A DNA stretch of 41,238 bases from Zancudomyces culisetae (taxonomy: Eukaryota; Kickxellomycota; Harpellomycetes; Harpellales; Legeriomycetaceae): positions 1-41,238 of the forward strand of contig LSSK01001125.1 of NCBI GenBank assembly GCA_001969505.1. Reading direction: 5' to 3'. Of the stretch, positions 9,576 through 21,976 are shown in pieces. Numbering within the stretch: the stretch's first letter is position 1; every line of letters begins with the position of its first letter. The notes below the pieces were generated by a model. The model worked only from the letters and a program-made list of their open reading frames with translations, was not told the origin of the DNA and did no database searches. Made by a program: the position numbers and the translations under genes.

Positions 9576-11063
9576 CTAATAATATTTCGTACTTCGGGTT
9601 TTTTGCACGGGTGTATCAACACTATCAGGTGACAAGTAAACCGAATCATCAGCTTGCTTCGCATACTTGTTCTTCATCAGCTTTGCGAATTTGTTTTCAA
9701 AATGCTGCTTAATGTTCGATAAATATCTCCTAGAAGCCCGGTCTTTTAGAGAATGAATAATCTGAGATTTGCTGGTTACTGAGCTACTGCTTGTTGTGCC
9801 ATCATCGTCATCATCATCATCATCATCATTTTCATCATCATTGTCATCATAATAGTAACTTTCGCCCTCTTCATTATTCTCACTTTCGTACTCACTACTA
9901 CTTCTACTACTACCACTGTCTTCCTCGCTATTGACTGTGCTACTGCCATTGCCATCACTATTTCTTCTACTCTTTTCCCTGTGTCTATACTTATTTTTGC
10001 CATACCTGTATTCGTAGTTTCTGGCCTCATCAATGTTGTTTTTCGGCTTTCTGTACATATTTATAGAACGACTGGCCTTCTCTACATCATTACGCGTAGC
10101 ACATTTGATTTCCTTTTTGGAGCTTCTATACCGGTCTGGTTGTCGGCTTTTAAATTCGACGCTTTTCTTAAATGTTTTACTGGAAGCAAAAACTGGCGAT
10201 GTCGGTGAGATAGGCGGAGCCGATGTAATAAACTTTTTGCTTAGTCGCAGCTCTAATCTGTCTACCTCGCTCGCTTGAACCATCAGTTTAAAACCTATTA
10301 AAAATAGAAATTCCTTTTCCAGGCTGTTCAGCTCATCTGTTGAAACGCCGCCTATCTATTTACATTATTATGGTTATATTTTTAGCGCCTCACTTAAAAT
10401 TATAAATGTTAAATAAACTGCTACTACACAAGGACTCATATCCCCGTCCGAAGAAAATTTTTTATTTACTAATTGAGATTTACATACCTTTGCATACTTT
10501 GAGTTGTTATAAAACACATCAGAGTTAAACTTGTGGGCTATAACAATTGCGGTAAGTAATAATCTGTGCACATTGTACGGATTGATGCAAAATCCTGAAT
10601 AATGTTTTTTAGCGATCAAGTAAAAATTTGCCAATGATACCGAGTTGTTAAAACCTTTGGAAAAATGCATATCATACTCATAATGACTTGAAAATCGATG
10701 TAATTCATTATTTTCGATCAAGTGATCATCGCACCTCTTGGTAGAGTCTGCACAACGGACAGCTTTTATTATTCTCTCAAAGTATATGAGAACAGAAAGA
10801 AGAACTTCAGAGGTGATGTTTGTGAAATAAACAATTCTGTTGATGTAGTTGTTTATCGAAATGTTTGGAATTGTGACAGAGTTAAAGGGTGTTATACAGT
10901 TTTTGAACTGAGAATGCATTCTTGATTTTTTATGGTTATATTTGATCACGTCTTCAATAAACAAGCTCATTAGTGTTATTGTATCATTAATCGATGATGA
11001 TTTAATCCCATACCTCCCATAACCGCTAGAGCCATAGTTTGCATATCCCATACTTGAAATCAT
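9576..11063 (-). CDS. PHO80/PCL-type cyclin with long acidic C-terminal tail, two exons
   Basis: Exon 1 is 10488-11063 (192 codons, ATG at 11061-11063) and exon 2 is 9576-10355, giving 451 residues. The 132-nt intron (10356-10487, GTATGT...TAG, phase 0) interrupts the cyclin box, and joining the exons restores the family sequence: AHKFNSDVFYNNSKYAK followed by IGGVSTDELNSLEKEFL. That run, with NNYINRIVYFTNI and the FCINPYNVHRLL region before it, is diagnostic of Pho85-partner cyclins (Pho80, Pcl6/7, Pcl8/10). These activate a CDK that phosphorylates phosphate-response or glycogen-metabolism targets. After the cyclin fold comes a disordered tail of about 190 residues, rich in Arg/Lys, then Ser, then a run of about ten aspartates coded by a CAT-repeat microsatellite. 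S. cerevisiae Pho80 (293 residues) has no such tail. Which paralogue this is cannot be told from the sequence. Confidence 0.88.
9805..9848 (-). repeat. Trinucleotide microsatellite coding poly-Asp in the cyclin tail
   Basis: A near-perfect run of CAT/CGT triplets on the plus strand (GAT/GAC on the minus) codes an uninterrupted aspartate run flanked by Glu/Asn/Asp. It lies in frame in exon 2 of the PHO80-type cyclin and is likely length-variable between strains. Confidence 0.7.
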
Positions 11064-13574
11064 TTTTTTTTGTTAAAGTTTATGCTGGATTGTTTTTGTA
11101 AAAACCTCTATTATGCCTTCAACTCGGTCGCTCGGAAATGTAAGTTTATAGTTTATGTAGATTTACTCGTGTAGTAAACAATAAGTGGGTGTATATGTAT
11201 AATATTTATCGTCAAAATCTCTTCTTAGAGGTAGCCTTGTAGCTTTCAATTTGCTCTTAATTCTTTTTTCCACTGGTTGATAAATGGTATATTGATGGGG
11301 GGGGTTTGCTGTAATGTTGCGGTTTTCTTGGTTTTTAGTGTTACTATGAGATGTTTGTTAGGCTATACTACAAAATAATGTAAGTGTTATTGTTTTGGCA
11401 GAGATAGTAGCTCTATAAAATAAAATACTACATTCGAAAAGATTATTAAATATTTTAATTTTGACAGTTTTGCTGCTCAAATGTATATTATATATTGTAG
11501 TGGTTTAAATGAGCCCCTTGTTTTTGTTTTGATATGTTATTTATTTTGCAAAGTAGGTTTATAAAAAAAAAAGAAAACAACTGTCATAGCCACCGATATT
11601 ATTGTAATGCTTTTTAGATTAATGTTGATAGTTAATATTCTCAGACTTGTGGTTGTCCAAAATGTCAGCATTACTAAATGAGAGGAACATCAGTAGTTGC
11701 AATAATTCTATATTTTTTTTTTTGCTTTGGTTTTTGCTTTCCAGGTAGCAGGATCCAATAGTACTAGTGTCACTTTGTATACTGCGAATGTTTATATCAA
11801 TAACATTATGAGTTGCGAGTATGCTAACTATGATACGGTAATATTGGCCCAACCACAACAACCGAGGGGTTGGTTTACAGCTTATTAGAACTCATCATAA
11901 GAAAGAGTGTTTATTCCTAGTGCTGCTTTTCATATAATACCGTTTTCTTCCCACTCCCCCTGCTTTTCTTATTTTCTCCCCTCTGTCGATTGAATACACC
12001 CAAATGGCCGTAGTTATTTTTTTTAGTTCAATAGGTACTAGTAATTTAGGTTTGGCTTGGATTGAATTGTGGGAATATTAGATAATAAGCCTGTAATGAT
12101 TGAATCCTACAAGTCTGCAAAAAAAAAAAAGCACCTGGTAATATTTTTTGCTATCCTTATTCGATAACCAAGTGGCTAAAGGCGAATGTGCAATGTGTAG
12201 CTGATCAAAAAAAAAATTAAACGTGTGCCAAATTTAAGCATCAATACGACGAAAAACCACATACACATGTATAGTAAACCAAGGTGCACATGGCTCTTCA
12301 AAGCTCATGTAACTCTTGTTTATTCTCTTCTTCCAAATTTTTTTGGTTGGCTAGAGTGCCAGCCAATATTCTACACTTTCATATGGTGAAATGTGCTATT
12401 TTTTTTGTTTTAATTTAAGTGAGTTTATTTCAACGTGGTTTGTGGGGAGACTGTGATAGAAAGGAGGGGAGGATGTTAGCACAGTAATAAAATGTATGTG
12501 CCAAAGTAAGGATAGGGACTGTTGGTGCCAAGCTGAGTTCTGAGTCAAGGTGAAATAATATAGGGTAATAAAAGCAGTAAGGCGTTGTTGAAGATAACTT
12601 ACGAGCCAGTCAAATATAAATGCCATATGGAAAATTCATTTTACAATATGGTCTTCGTATCTTGAAAATTGAAAATAAATGACAATAAATGACAATAAAT
12701 AATAATAAATATGTGCAAAATGAGTTTTATCACTCAAAGTACTCTTCAACAAACATAAGTTATTCTATGACTTTTATGGGTGTATATCATACAACTTATT
12801 CTACTCTCGTAGTTGAACATGTAGAGTGCGGAGGGTTGGATGGGTAGTGGTACATTACCGAAGTCAAGTTCAAGTAAAATGAGTTTGTACAAAAGTTAGT
12901 AGAGGAATAATAGCGGGAGTGGTGGGTATAAACCTTTCAAAATGTATGCTAAAGTATTCAAATGAAGTTATAAAGGAAAGGGGGGAGGGGGAGATCTCTT
13001 ACACAATAATCTGGAAGTGAAGAAGAGAAAGTATACATGAAAAACACTGCTGGGTAGCCATATCGGTGACATGTTTATCACATCAATTAAAGTATTTTAT
13101 GAAGTAAAGCAACAGGGTGTGAAAAAAAAATGTATTTTTACCATATACAAACTACTATCTCAACAAACTCATCTACGTTTAACTTTATACTGTCATCTCT
13201 TTAATACATTCACTAAAGACATTCCTGTGTTAAAAATATACCTAAAATTATGAGTGAATGGGGTGGCTGAGGCGAAGGCAGACGTGAGCCAGATGTTGTT
13301 TCTTGTTTTTGTTGCTTAACAGGTCGATTTTTCTTGAATATCTTGGTTATAATGGCCGGAATTAAAAAGTAAATAATAAACAAAACAATCACAGGGATAT
13401 TGTTAGCTTTGACTGCCAATAAAAATTAAGAAAAGAAAAAGACCATTAAGAACACTAGACCAACTTTCAATTTACAGCCAAATAAAAGGAGTAATAACGT
13501 AACACAGACCCCACATAAAAGTTAATACGAAAAAAGCAAACGAACAGGTGATATTAACAAACCCAAGATAGTTA
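11064..13574. other. 2.5-kb interval without a confident gene
   Basis: This lies between the divergent starts of the cyclin (minus) and the fumarate reductase (plus), so both promoters are here. Open frames are at most 80 codons with no motif. Pyrimidine-rich tracts occur at about 11930-11990, and an A/T-rich tandem repeat at 12673-12710. A hydrophobic open run at about 13213-13416 (minus) follows an acceptor-like GGCAG but has no ATG or matching first exon that I can find. Confidence 0.5.
12673..12710. repeat. Short tandem repeat, unit about 10 bp
   Basis: Units of AATAAATGAC repeat and then decay into AATAATAAAT. It is simple-sequence DNA with no gene around it. Confidence 0.6.
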
Positions 13575-15350
13575 ATGAGAATAAACACAAGGAGAATCAA
13601 ATTGATGTTAAGAATATTTGTAGCATCAACAGTCGTAGCGCTGGTTTTTTCTATGTTTTTGGATTTTAGGGTATTCTTGACTATTTTGCCCAAAAACACT
13701 ACAAGATACTTTGGAGTATTAAACAAGAACAAAATGGAACCAATTCCAAACAAGGTGATAATCGTTGGTGGTGGACTTGCAGGAATGTCTGCAGCAATTC
13801 AGGCATACTTGAGCAGCACAGAAGTGGCAGTAGAAATAATTGATAAGGAAGCAAGATTAGGAGGTAACTCTTCAAAGGCCTCTTCAGGCATAAATGGAGT
13901 CAACACCAAAACACAAAAAGAGGTCGGCGTAACTAATGACTCGGTGGAGCTCTTTGTTTCAGATACGCTCAAGTCCGGGAAAGGTCTTTCAAAAGAGGAG
14001 TTGGTGAAGAAATTGGTAACTGACAGTACAGAGGCGGTTACATGGCTCCAAAATTATTTTAATTTGGATCTAAATGTATTGGCACAGTTGGGCGGACACA
14101 GTGCAAAGAGGACGCATAGACGGCCAGATCTTCCTGACGGAAGACCACAGCCAGTGGGCTGGGGTATTACAAGCACTTTGAGTAATTGGCTTGCTGAGGA
14201 ATCCAAAAAGTCCAATGGGCGCTTGGTGCTCCATTTGGGCGCCAAGGCTAAGAGTTTGATTGCAAACCCTAGCGGAAGGGTGGTTGGCGTGGAAGTCGAA
14301 GAATCTCAAGGGGGTGATCAAAAAAAAATAGTGGGAGGTGCAGTTATACTGGCTACTGGTGGCTTTTGTGGGGAGGGGCTGAATTCAGTGTTATTGAAAA
14401 AGTATGCACCAAGGCATTATGGGCTACCCACAACCAATGGCGCTTTTGCAACAGGAGATGGGATTTTTTTGGGCCAAGCGGTAGGAGCTGGGCTTGTTGA
14501 TATGGAACAAGTGCAAGTGCATCCAACAGGCTTTGTTAGTATGAAGGATCCAACAAACAATACCAAGTTTTTGGCAGCTGAAGCACTTCGTGGAGAAGGG
14601 GGGATACTGCTGAATAAAATGGGACAGAGGTTTATAAACGAACTTGCTACGAGAGATGCAGTTACAGATGCGATATTTAAGAATTGCAGCGACGAAAAAA
14701 CACGTGCAGTTGTAGAAGGTGTCAGGAAAGCGGAGGAAAGCGGGAAAAAGGCTTACCAGGCAGGTGCATTCTTGGTTTTATCCGAGAGTGCAGCGGCGAG
14801 GTTTGGGGCAGGCTCTTTGGGTTTTTACGCCAAGATGGGACTGATGAACAAGGCTGAATCGTTTAATGCACTTGCATCAGCAATTGGTGCTGATGAGAGA
14901 GTACTGGCTGGAGAATTTTTACGCTACGATGCAGCATTCCACGGAATAACCAGTGAAAAATATGGAAAGACAGTTTTTCCTTCGCCCATGCTAAAGGTAT
15001 CAGCAGAAAACAAAAACAAACTGGTGGAGTTGTTTTCCGCACATGAAAGCAGTAGTTCCACAGAAATCGAAGATGAGGCCATCAAACTGGCCTCAGGTGA
15101 CAAATCAACATTTTACTGGGGTATAATCACACCTTCACTTCACTATACCATGGGCGGATTGTTGTTCAATTCCAATACCCAGGTTTTAAAAGAAGATGGG
15201 TCGCCAATATCTGGGCTATATGCTGCTGGTGAAGTCACTGGTGGGCTACATGGAGCTAACAGATTAGGAGGAAACTCGCTGCTAGAGTGCGTTGTTTATG
15301 GTAGCGAGGCAGGGAAGCAAGCTGCTGTATTTTCCAAGTCAAAGATATAA
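13575..15350 (+). CDS. OSM1: Fumarate reductase (FAD-dependent, soluble fungal type), OSM1/FRD1 family
   Basis: A single exon of 591 residues. The fold begins at about residue 58 with the dinucleotide-binding motif IIVGGGLAGMSAAIQ, then DKEARLGGNSSKASSGINGV, LAQLGGHSAKRTHR, DMEQVQVHPTGF, the active-site segment EALRGEGGILLN...RFINELATRD, and near the end HYTMGGLL and HGANRLGGNSLLECVV. These match yeast Osm1/Frd1, which reduce fumarate to succinate with FADH2/FMNH2 to reoxidise FAD for redox folding in the ER and mitochondria. The first 53 residues are an extension: a basic start, a hydrophobic segment at about residues 12-29 and further Arg/Lys, compatible with a signal anchor or mitochondrial presequence. 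A second ATG at 13734 would remove it. The protein ends Ser-Lys-Ile, a variant peroxisomal PTS1 tripeptide. CTG codons encode the conserved leucines. Confidence 0.93.
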   Translation: MRINTRRIKLMLRIFVASTVVALVFSMFLDFRVFLTILPKNTTRYFGVLNKNKMEPIPNKVIIVGGGLAGMSAAIQAYLSSTEVAVEIIDKEARLGGNSSKASSGINGVNTKTQKEVGVTNDSVELFVSDTLKSGKGLSKEELVKKLVTDSTEAVTWLQNYFNLDLNVLAQLGGHSAKRTHRRPDLPDGRPQPVGWGITSTLSNWLAEESKKSNGRLVLHLGAKAKSLIANPSGRVVGVEVEESQGGDQKKIVGGAVILATGGFCGEGLNSVLLKKYAPRHYGLPTTNGAFATGDGIFLGQAVGAGLVDMEQVQVHPTGFVSMKDPTNNTKFLAAEALRGEGGILLNKMGQRFINELATRDAVTDAIFKNCSDEKTRAVVEGVRKAEESGKKAYQAGAFLVLSESAAARFGAGSLGFYAKMGLMNKAESFNALASAIGADERVLAGEFLRYDAAFHGITSEKYGKTVFPSPMLKVSAENKNKLVELFSAHESSSSTEIEDEAIKLASGDKSTFYWGIITPSLHYTMGGLLFNSNTQVLKEDGSPISGLYAAGEVTGGLHGANRLGGNSLLECVVYGSEAGKQAAVFSKSKI

Positions 15351-15719
15351 CTAGTTTTTACTTTTTAACTCATTTTTTTGCATTTGTTTAAAATATTACT
15401 TGTGCAGACGTACAGATTTAGGAAGAGTGGGGCGCTCATTATGATTTGGTTAAATATTTTTCGATCCAATCCGCCTCATTAATAAGTTTATTGGCCGAAA
15501 ATTTATTCACAAACGAAAAAAATAAAAAATTTTCTTTTTTTTACTACAGATGAAACAGATTCAGAAATGTAGGCTCGTTAAAAGTGTATTTAAAGAATAA
15601 ATAAAAAATAACTCTTGTTAATATATCGGTAGAAAAATAATAAATAGATAATTGTATAAGTATATATAGTATTTAATAACAAAGCATTTATTAGAAAAAG
15701 ACACAAGACATAATCAACA
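15351..15719. other. Intergenic region with the NOP6 promoter
   Basis: 369 nt between the fumarate reductase stop and the NOP6 start, both on the plus strand. It contains an A-run/T-run RRPE-like element at 15524-15534 and a TATATATAG stretch around 15660-15669, about 55 nt before the NOP6 ATG. No gene is seen. Confidence 0.6.
15524..15534. promoter_or_regulatory. RRPE-like element upstream of NOP6
   Basis: AAAAAATTTTC fits the ribosomal RNA processing element core and lies about 190 nt upstream of NOP6, a ribosome-biogenesis gene of the kind that carries this element in S. cerevisiae. I did not find a nearby PAC motif (GCGATGAG). In AT-rich DNA the match may be fortuitous. Confidence 0.4.
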
Positions 15720-16718
15720 ATGGAAGCAGAAAAAATGACAAAAAAACAAAAGAAAGCGCTGTTGTTCAAAAAAAAACAGAAGGGAGGCGACGCTGATACT
15801 ACTGAGCAACAAGGGAAGGATGATCACGGTAGCGAAGTTGCAGATGATTCAGATGTGAATGAGGGTGATGAAGGAGAAAAGCAGGAGTCAAAAAAACAAA
15901 AATCAAAGTCGCAGAATCAGAACGAAGAGGTTGATGACACTGAGCATGGGTCAGAACATGAGCACCAGGATAATGAAAATAACCAAAACGACAACGAGGA
16001 GAGTAACTCGCAGCAGAACGATGATCAAGATGATGTTAAGCGGAGGTTTTTGGCCTTTGTTGGAAATCTGTCATATGACACCACAAGGGAGGACATAGAA
16101 AAGTTTTTCAAGGCAGCAAGACCAACCTCAGTAAGGTTAATCACAGACAAAAACACAGGAAAATCAAAAGGATTTGGATTTTTGGAATTCAGATACAGCA
16201 CAGATTTGGATAAGGCACTTAAATTCCACAAGATGGAGTTAGACGGTCGCAAAATCAATGTGGAGTTTACTGTGGGAGGGGGAGGTAATAGTCAAAATCG
16301 TAAAGACAAAATACATGAGCGCAGAAAGGTATTAGACGAAGAGAGACAACAAGATGCTGTAAACAAGCATAAACGAGAGGGCAACAAAAGGGCTAGGTTT
16401 GATGAGGATGGTAGCGGTGCTGATGGCGGAAATCGTTTTGAAGAAGGTAGGAGTGGTGCAGATGACGGAGATGGTGGATACAGGGGTGAGGGCAACTACC
16501 GAGACAGAGGAAATTACGGCGATAATCGACGAGGTGGATTTAGAGATGGCGGGAGAGGTGGGGGCAGAGGTAGAGGAAGAGGTGGGGGCAGAGGAAGAGG
16601 TGGTGGAGGCGGATTCAGGGGTAGGGGTGGAGGTGGAGGTGGATTCAGAGGTAGAGGTGGAGGCAGAGGTGGAGGTGGAGGTAGAGGCGGATTTAGGGGA
16701 GATAATGATAGATGGTAA
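15720..16718 (+). CDS. NOP6: Nop6-like RNA-binding protein: RRM plus RGG tail
   Basis: A single exon of 332 residues starting at the ATG at 15720. It begins with a lysine-rich TKKQKKALLFKKK segment, then about 75 acidic, Gln/Asn-rich residues. One RRM follows at about residues 108-185 with RNP2 LAFVGNLSY and RNP1 KGFGFLEF. Directly after it comes KINVEFTVGGGGNSQNR...LDEER, a signature shared almost word for word with S. cerevisiae Nop6, which functions in 40S subunit biogenesis in the nucleolus. The last 70 or so residues are an RGG/GGF domain that S. cerevisiae Nop6 (225 residues) lacks; such domains bind RNA and are substrates for arginine methylation. An RRPE-like box upstream fits co-regulation with ribosome-assembly genes. 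The convergent SNAPC1-like gene ends 324 nt away. Confidence 0.88.
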   Translation: MEAEKMTKKQKKALLFKKKQKGGDADTTEQQGKDDHGSEVADDSDVNEGDEGEKQESKKQKSKSQNQNEEVDDTEHGSEHEHQDNENNQNDNEESNSQQNDDQDDVKRRFLAFVGNLSYDTTREDIEKFFKAARPTSVRLITDKNTGKSKGFGFLEFRYSTDLDKALKFHKMELDGRKINVEFTVGGGGNSQNRKDKIHERRKVLDEERQQDAVNKHKREGNKRARFDEDGSGADGGNRFEEGRSGADDGDGGYRGEGNYRDRGNYGDNRRGGFRDGGRGGGRGRGRGGGRGRGGGGGFRGRGGGGGGFRGRGGGRGGGGGRGGFRGDNDRW

Positions 16719-17042
16719 CTTACCAGAAGCTACTAACTATAACACAGGCTGAACCTGGATTGAGTTGGGCTTGGGTTGGTTTTTTTATTTCATTTTTTTT
16801 ATTATTGGGGAAAGAATAGCAGGTTATTTTATAGATTAGCGTTTGGTAGGGCGAAATGTAATTATTAAACATGTTTGATAGATTTTAATTTCCAAGGTAG
16901 CGTGTTAATTTGAGATAGTACAGTATATTATATTTACATATTAGAACAAGTGAACAGGCAGATAGCGAATAGCAAATAATAAATAGCAAATAAACAGAGA
17001 ATACAAATGTGTGGTATTAACTAATGTGTCTTTTTTTACGTT
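16719..17042. other. Convergent intergenic spacer
   Basis: 324 nt between the stop codons of NOP6 (plus) and the SNAPC1-like gene (minus). It is AT-rich with short AATAGCAAATAA repeats near 16970-16995. It presumably holds both 3' UTRs and polyadenylation signals; no gene is seen. Confidence 0.6.
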
Positions 17043-18602
17043 TTAAGGCTTGTGATGTTTGTGAGAACGGGATTTAAATCCCTTCTTTTCATTCGAGTAA
17101 AGATAGCCATTATTTAGTGTTCCTGTGGATGTTGACCCACAATACTGGTTCACAACATCTACTAATAGTTTCCTTTTCATATTCTGCGATGCTTTAAACA
17201 CATTTTGTAGCTGCTGGCTGTCAGTAGCAGATTGATATAATTCTAAACCTCGTCTTAGCTGAGGCAAGTTGTTTAATTGGTCCATATTTGTTGTAGTGTT
17301 TGATACCGATAGAGTTGCAGCATTGTTTTTTGCATATCTGTGTGGATACTGTTTTTTTTGCAAGAGTAGTTTATCAACCAATTCAAAGAGATGTAGCTTT
17401 GAGTGGTTGTATTTCTCCAACAACGAAACAATCCCCTTATGGTTTAGTTTGTCACTCTGGGACCGGTGTTTTAGACTCTGTGGACTGAAAGGAGTGGCAT
17501 CAATATTCTCAGAAGCAACAGTATCAGGTTTGGGACTTATTTCGGTGCCAACAGGTGCGAGACCGTCATCTAGAGATAATGCTAGGCGTTCAATCTGTGC
17601 CACTTTTTTATTATACGCTACAGAGTTGTTATTTGCACCATCATCACTGTCTTCAACAGACTCAGAGTCAAGATCACTATCAGGTTTATTATCGTCAGCA
17701 CCATCACTGCCGCTGATACTATCACTGTCTTCGACAGTATCACTACCAGGAGTACCATCAAGTATAGCGTATTTGAAACCTCGGTTCTCGGCTTGGTTCC
17801 CAATTTTGTCGCTGGTATTATCATCACCATTTTGTATTATTCTTGCCCTGGTTTGTACTGTTTCTGTATTATCAGCCAATTTGATCTGAACTGCACCTTC
17901 ATTCTCATCAATCCATGCTGTAACTTCAAATACCTTGTTACTTCGAAGCCAGTCAAGAATATAAATACAATCATCAACTTTTCTAGAGACACATTTTCGG
18001 TATACTCCAATTATCGTTTTCCAGTTTCCAAGCGTTATTCTTACGGGCTCAACCTTAAATTTCGCGGATTTAGGTTGTGTTTTATACACCAAATAAATGG
18101 CATATATCACACCTACTTGTATTTCAAGTGAGATCGAATCGGATACACCTTTATCACTAAACGGCAGGTATGATACTGTGGAAACCTCCCTGCCTCCTAG
18201 GTAATCGAGTAGTTGCTTGTTTATAAACCGCATGAATTCCTGTCTCCACACTTTCTCTATTGCTACAAAATGAATGAGCGAAAATCCCAGATCCCGCCAT
18301 ACTTTTTTAAATGTTGTGAAATCTAAGCGCTGAGTCTATGTTTTTGTGTGTTTTCACGCTTAGATATACCATATTTAACATATTATAGTATTTATAGTAG
18401 TAACCAGACTGTTTAAAAGTAAGTGTCGGAAAGTAGCAAAAAAGTTTTTAGTATGCTTTACCATTTGAAAGTTTCGCAATAGCAATCTTAGATCGCCACT
18501 GATCGCTGTCGCCAACACGCCGTATCTACCAAAGCTCAGCACTTCTATTGTTTTGTACCGCTTGTTGTTATCGGTAGTCTTTGATTCTGCTTTCATATCC
18601 AT
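17043..18602 (-). CDS. SNAPC1/SNAP43-like subunit of the snRNA-activating complex, two exons
   Basis: Exon 1 is 18462-18602 (47 codons) and exon 2 is 17043-18335, joined across a 126-nt phase-0 intron (GTAAAG...ATAG), for 477 residues. The joined N-terminal half follows the SNAPC1 pattern: a LLLRNFQ...LDFTTFKKVWRDLGFSLIHF segment (compare LLSRFQ...FEDFTELWRNMKFGTIF in human SNAPC1), then GVIYAIYLVYKTQP, the VRITLGNWKTI strand-helix and a DDCIYILDWLRSNKVFEVTA helix (human FDAAYIFRKLRLDRAFHFTA). SNAPc binds the proximal sequence element of snRNA genes in animals and plants, and S. cerevisiae lacks it. From about residue 190 the protein is acidic and disordered (many Asp/Ser), ending in a basic tail. 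The alignment is from memory, so the call is good but not certain. Confidence 0.72.
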
Positions 18603-18838
18603 TTTTCCTACTATCTTCAGTTTAAAGAAAAACAATGAAAAGTATTTTTTTCGAATAGTAAAATTATATTAAAATGTTATAAACACTCCATCAGTATGCT
18701 GAATATTAACTATTTATTAAATAGAGTTGGCATTGAAAACACAAAATACTTTTTGGTATCTAAAAAAAAGAAAAGACAAGAACAAATGACGAGAAAGAAA
18801 AAAATAAAGAGATAGACGAAAAACCTTTCAAAAAAAAA

Positions 18839-21976
<3,138 letters not shown>

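Noticed and set aside
11113-11513. Possible three-exon micro-gene (ATG at 11113, donor GTAAGT at 11140, small exon before a GTAAGTG at about 11379).
   Set aside because: The joined product would be under 40 residues, hydrophobic and unlike any family I know, and the donors can arise by chance in this AT-rich DNA.
11885-11898. ATGATGA on the minus strand as a possible snoRNA box C.
   Set aside because: The nearest box D is about 250 nt away, far beyond normal C/D snoRNA length.
13213-13419. Hydrophobic open frame on the minus strand (NIPVIVLFIIYFLIPAIITKIFKKN).
   Set aside because: It has no ATG; a GGCAG acceptor precedes it, but no upstream exon in the right phase could be found, and the nearest candidate gives a stop at once.
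13472-13753. 93-codon minus-strand frame opposite the N-terminus of the fumarate reductase.
   Set aside because: It mirrors the hydrophobic presequence on the other strand; hydrophobic codons read as hydrophobic in antisense, so it is best seen as a shadow.
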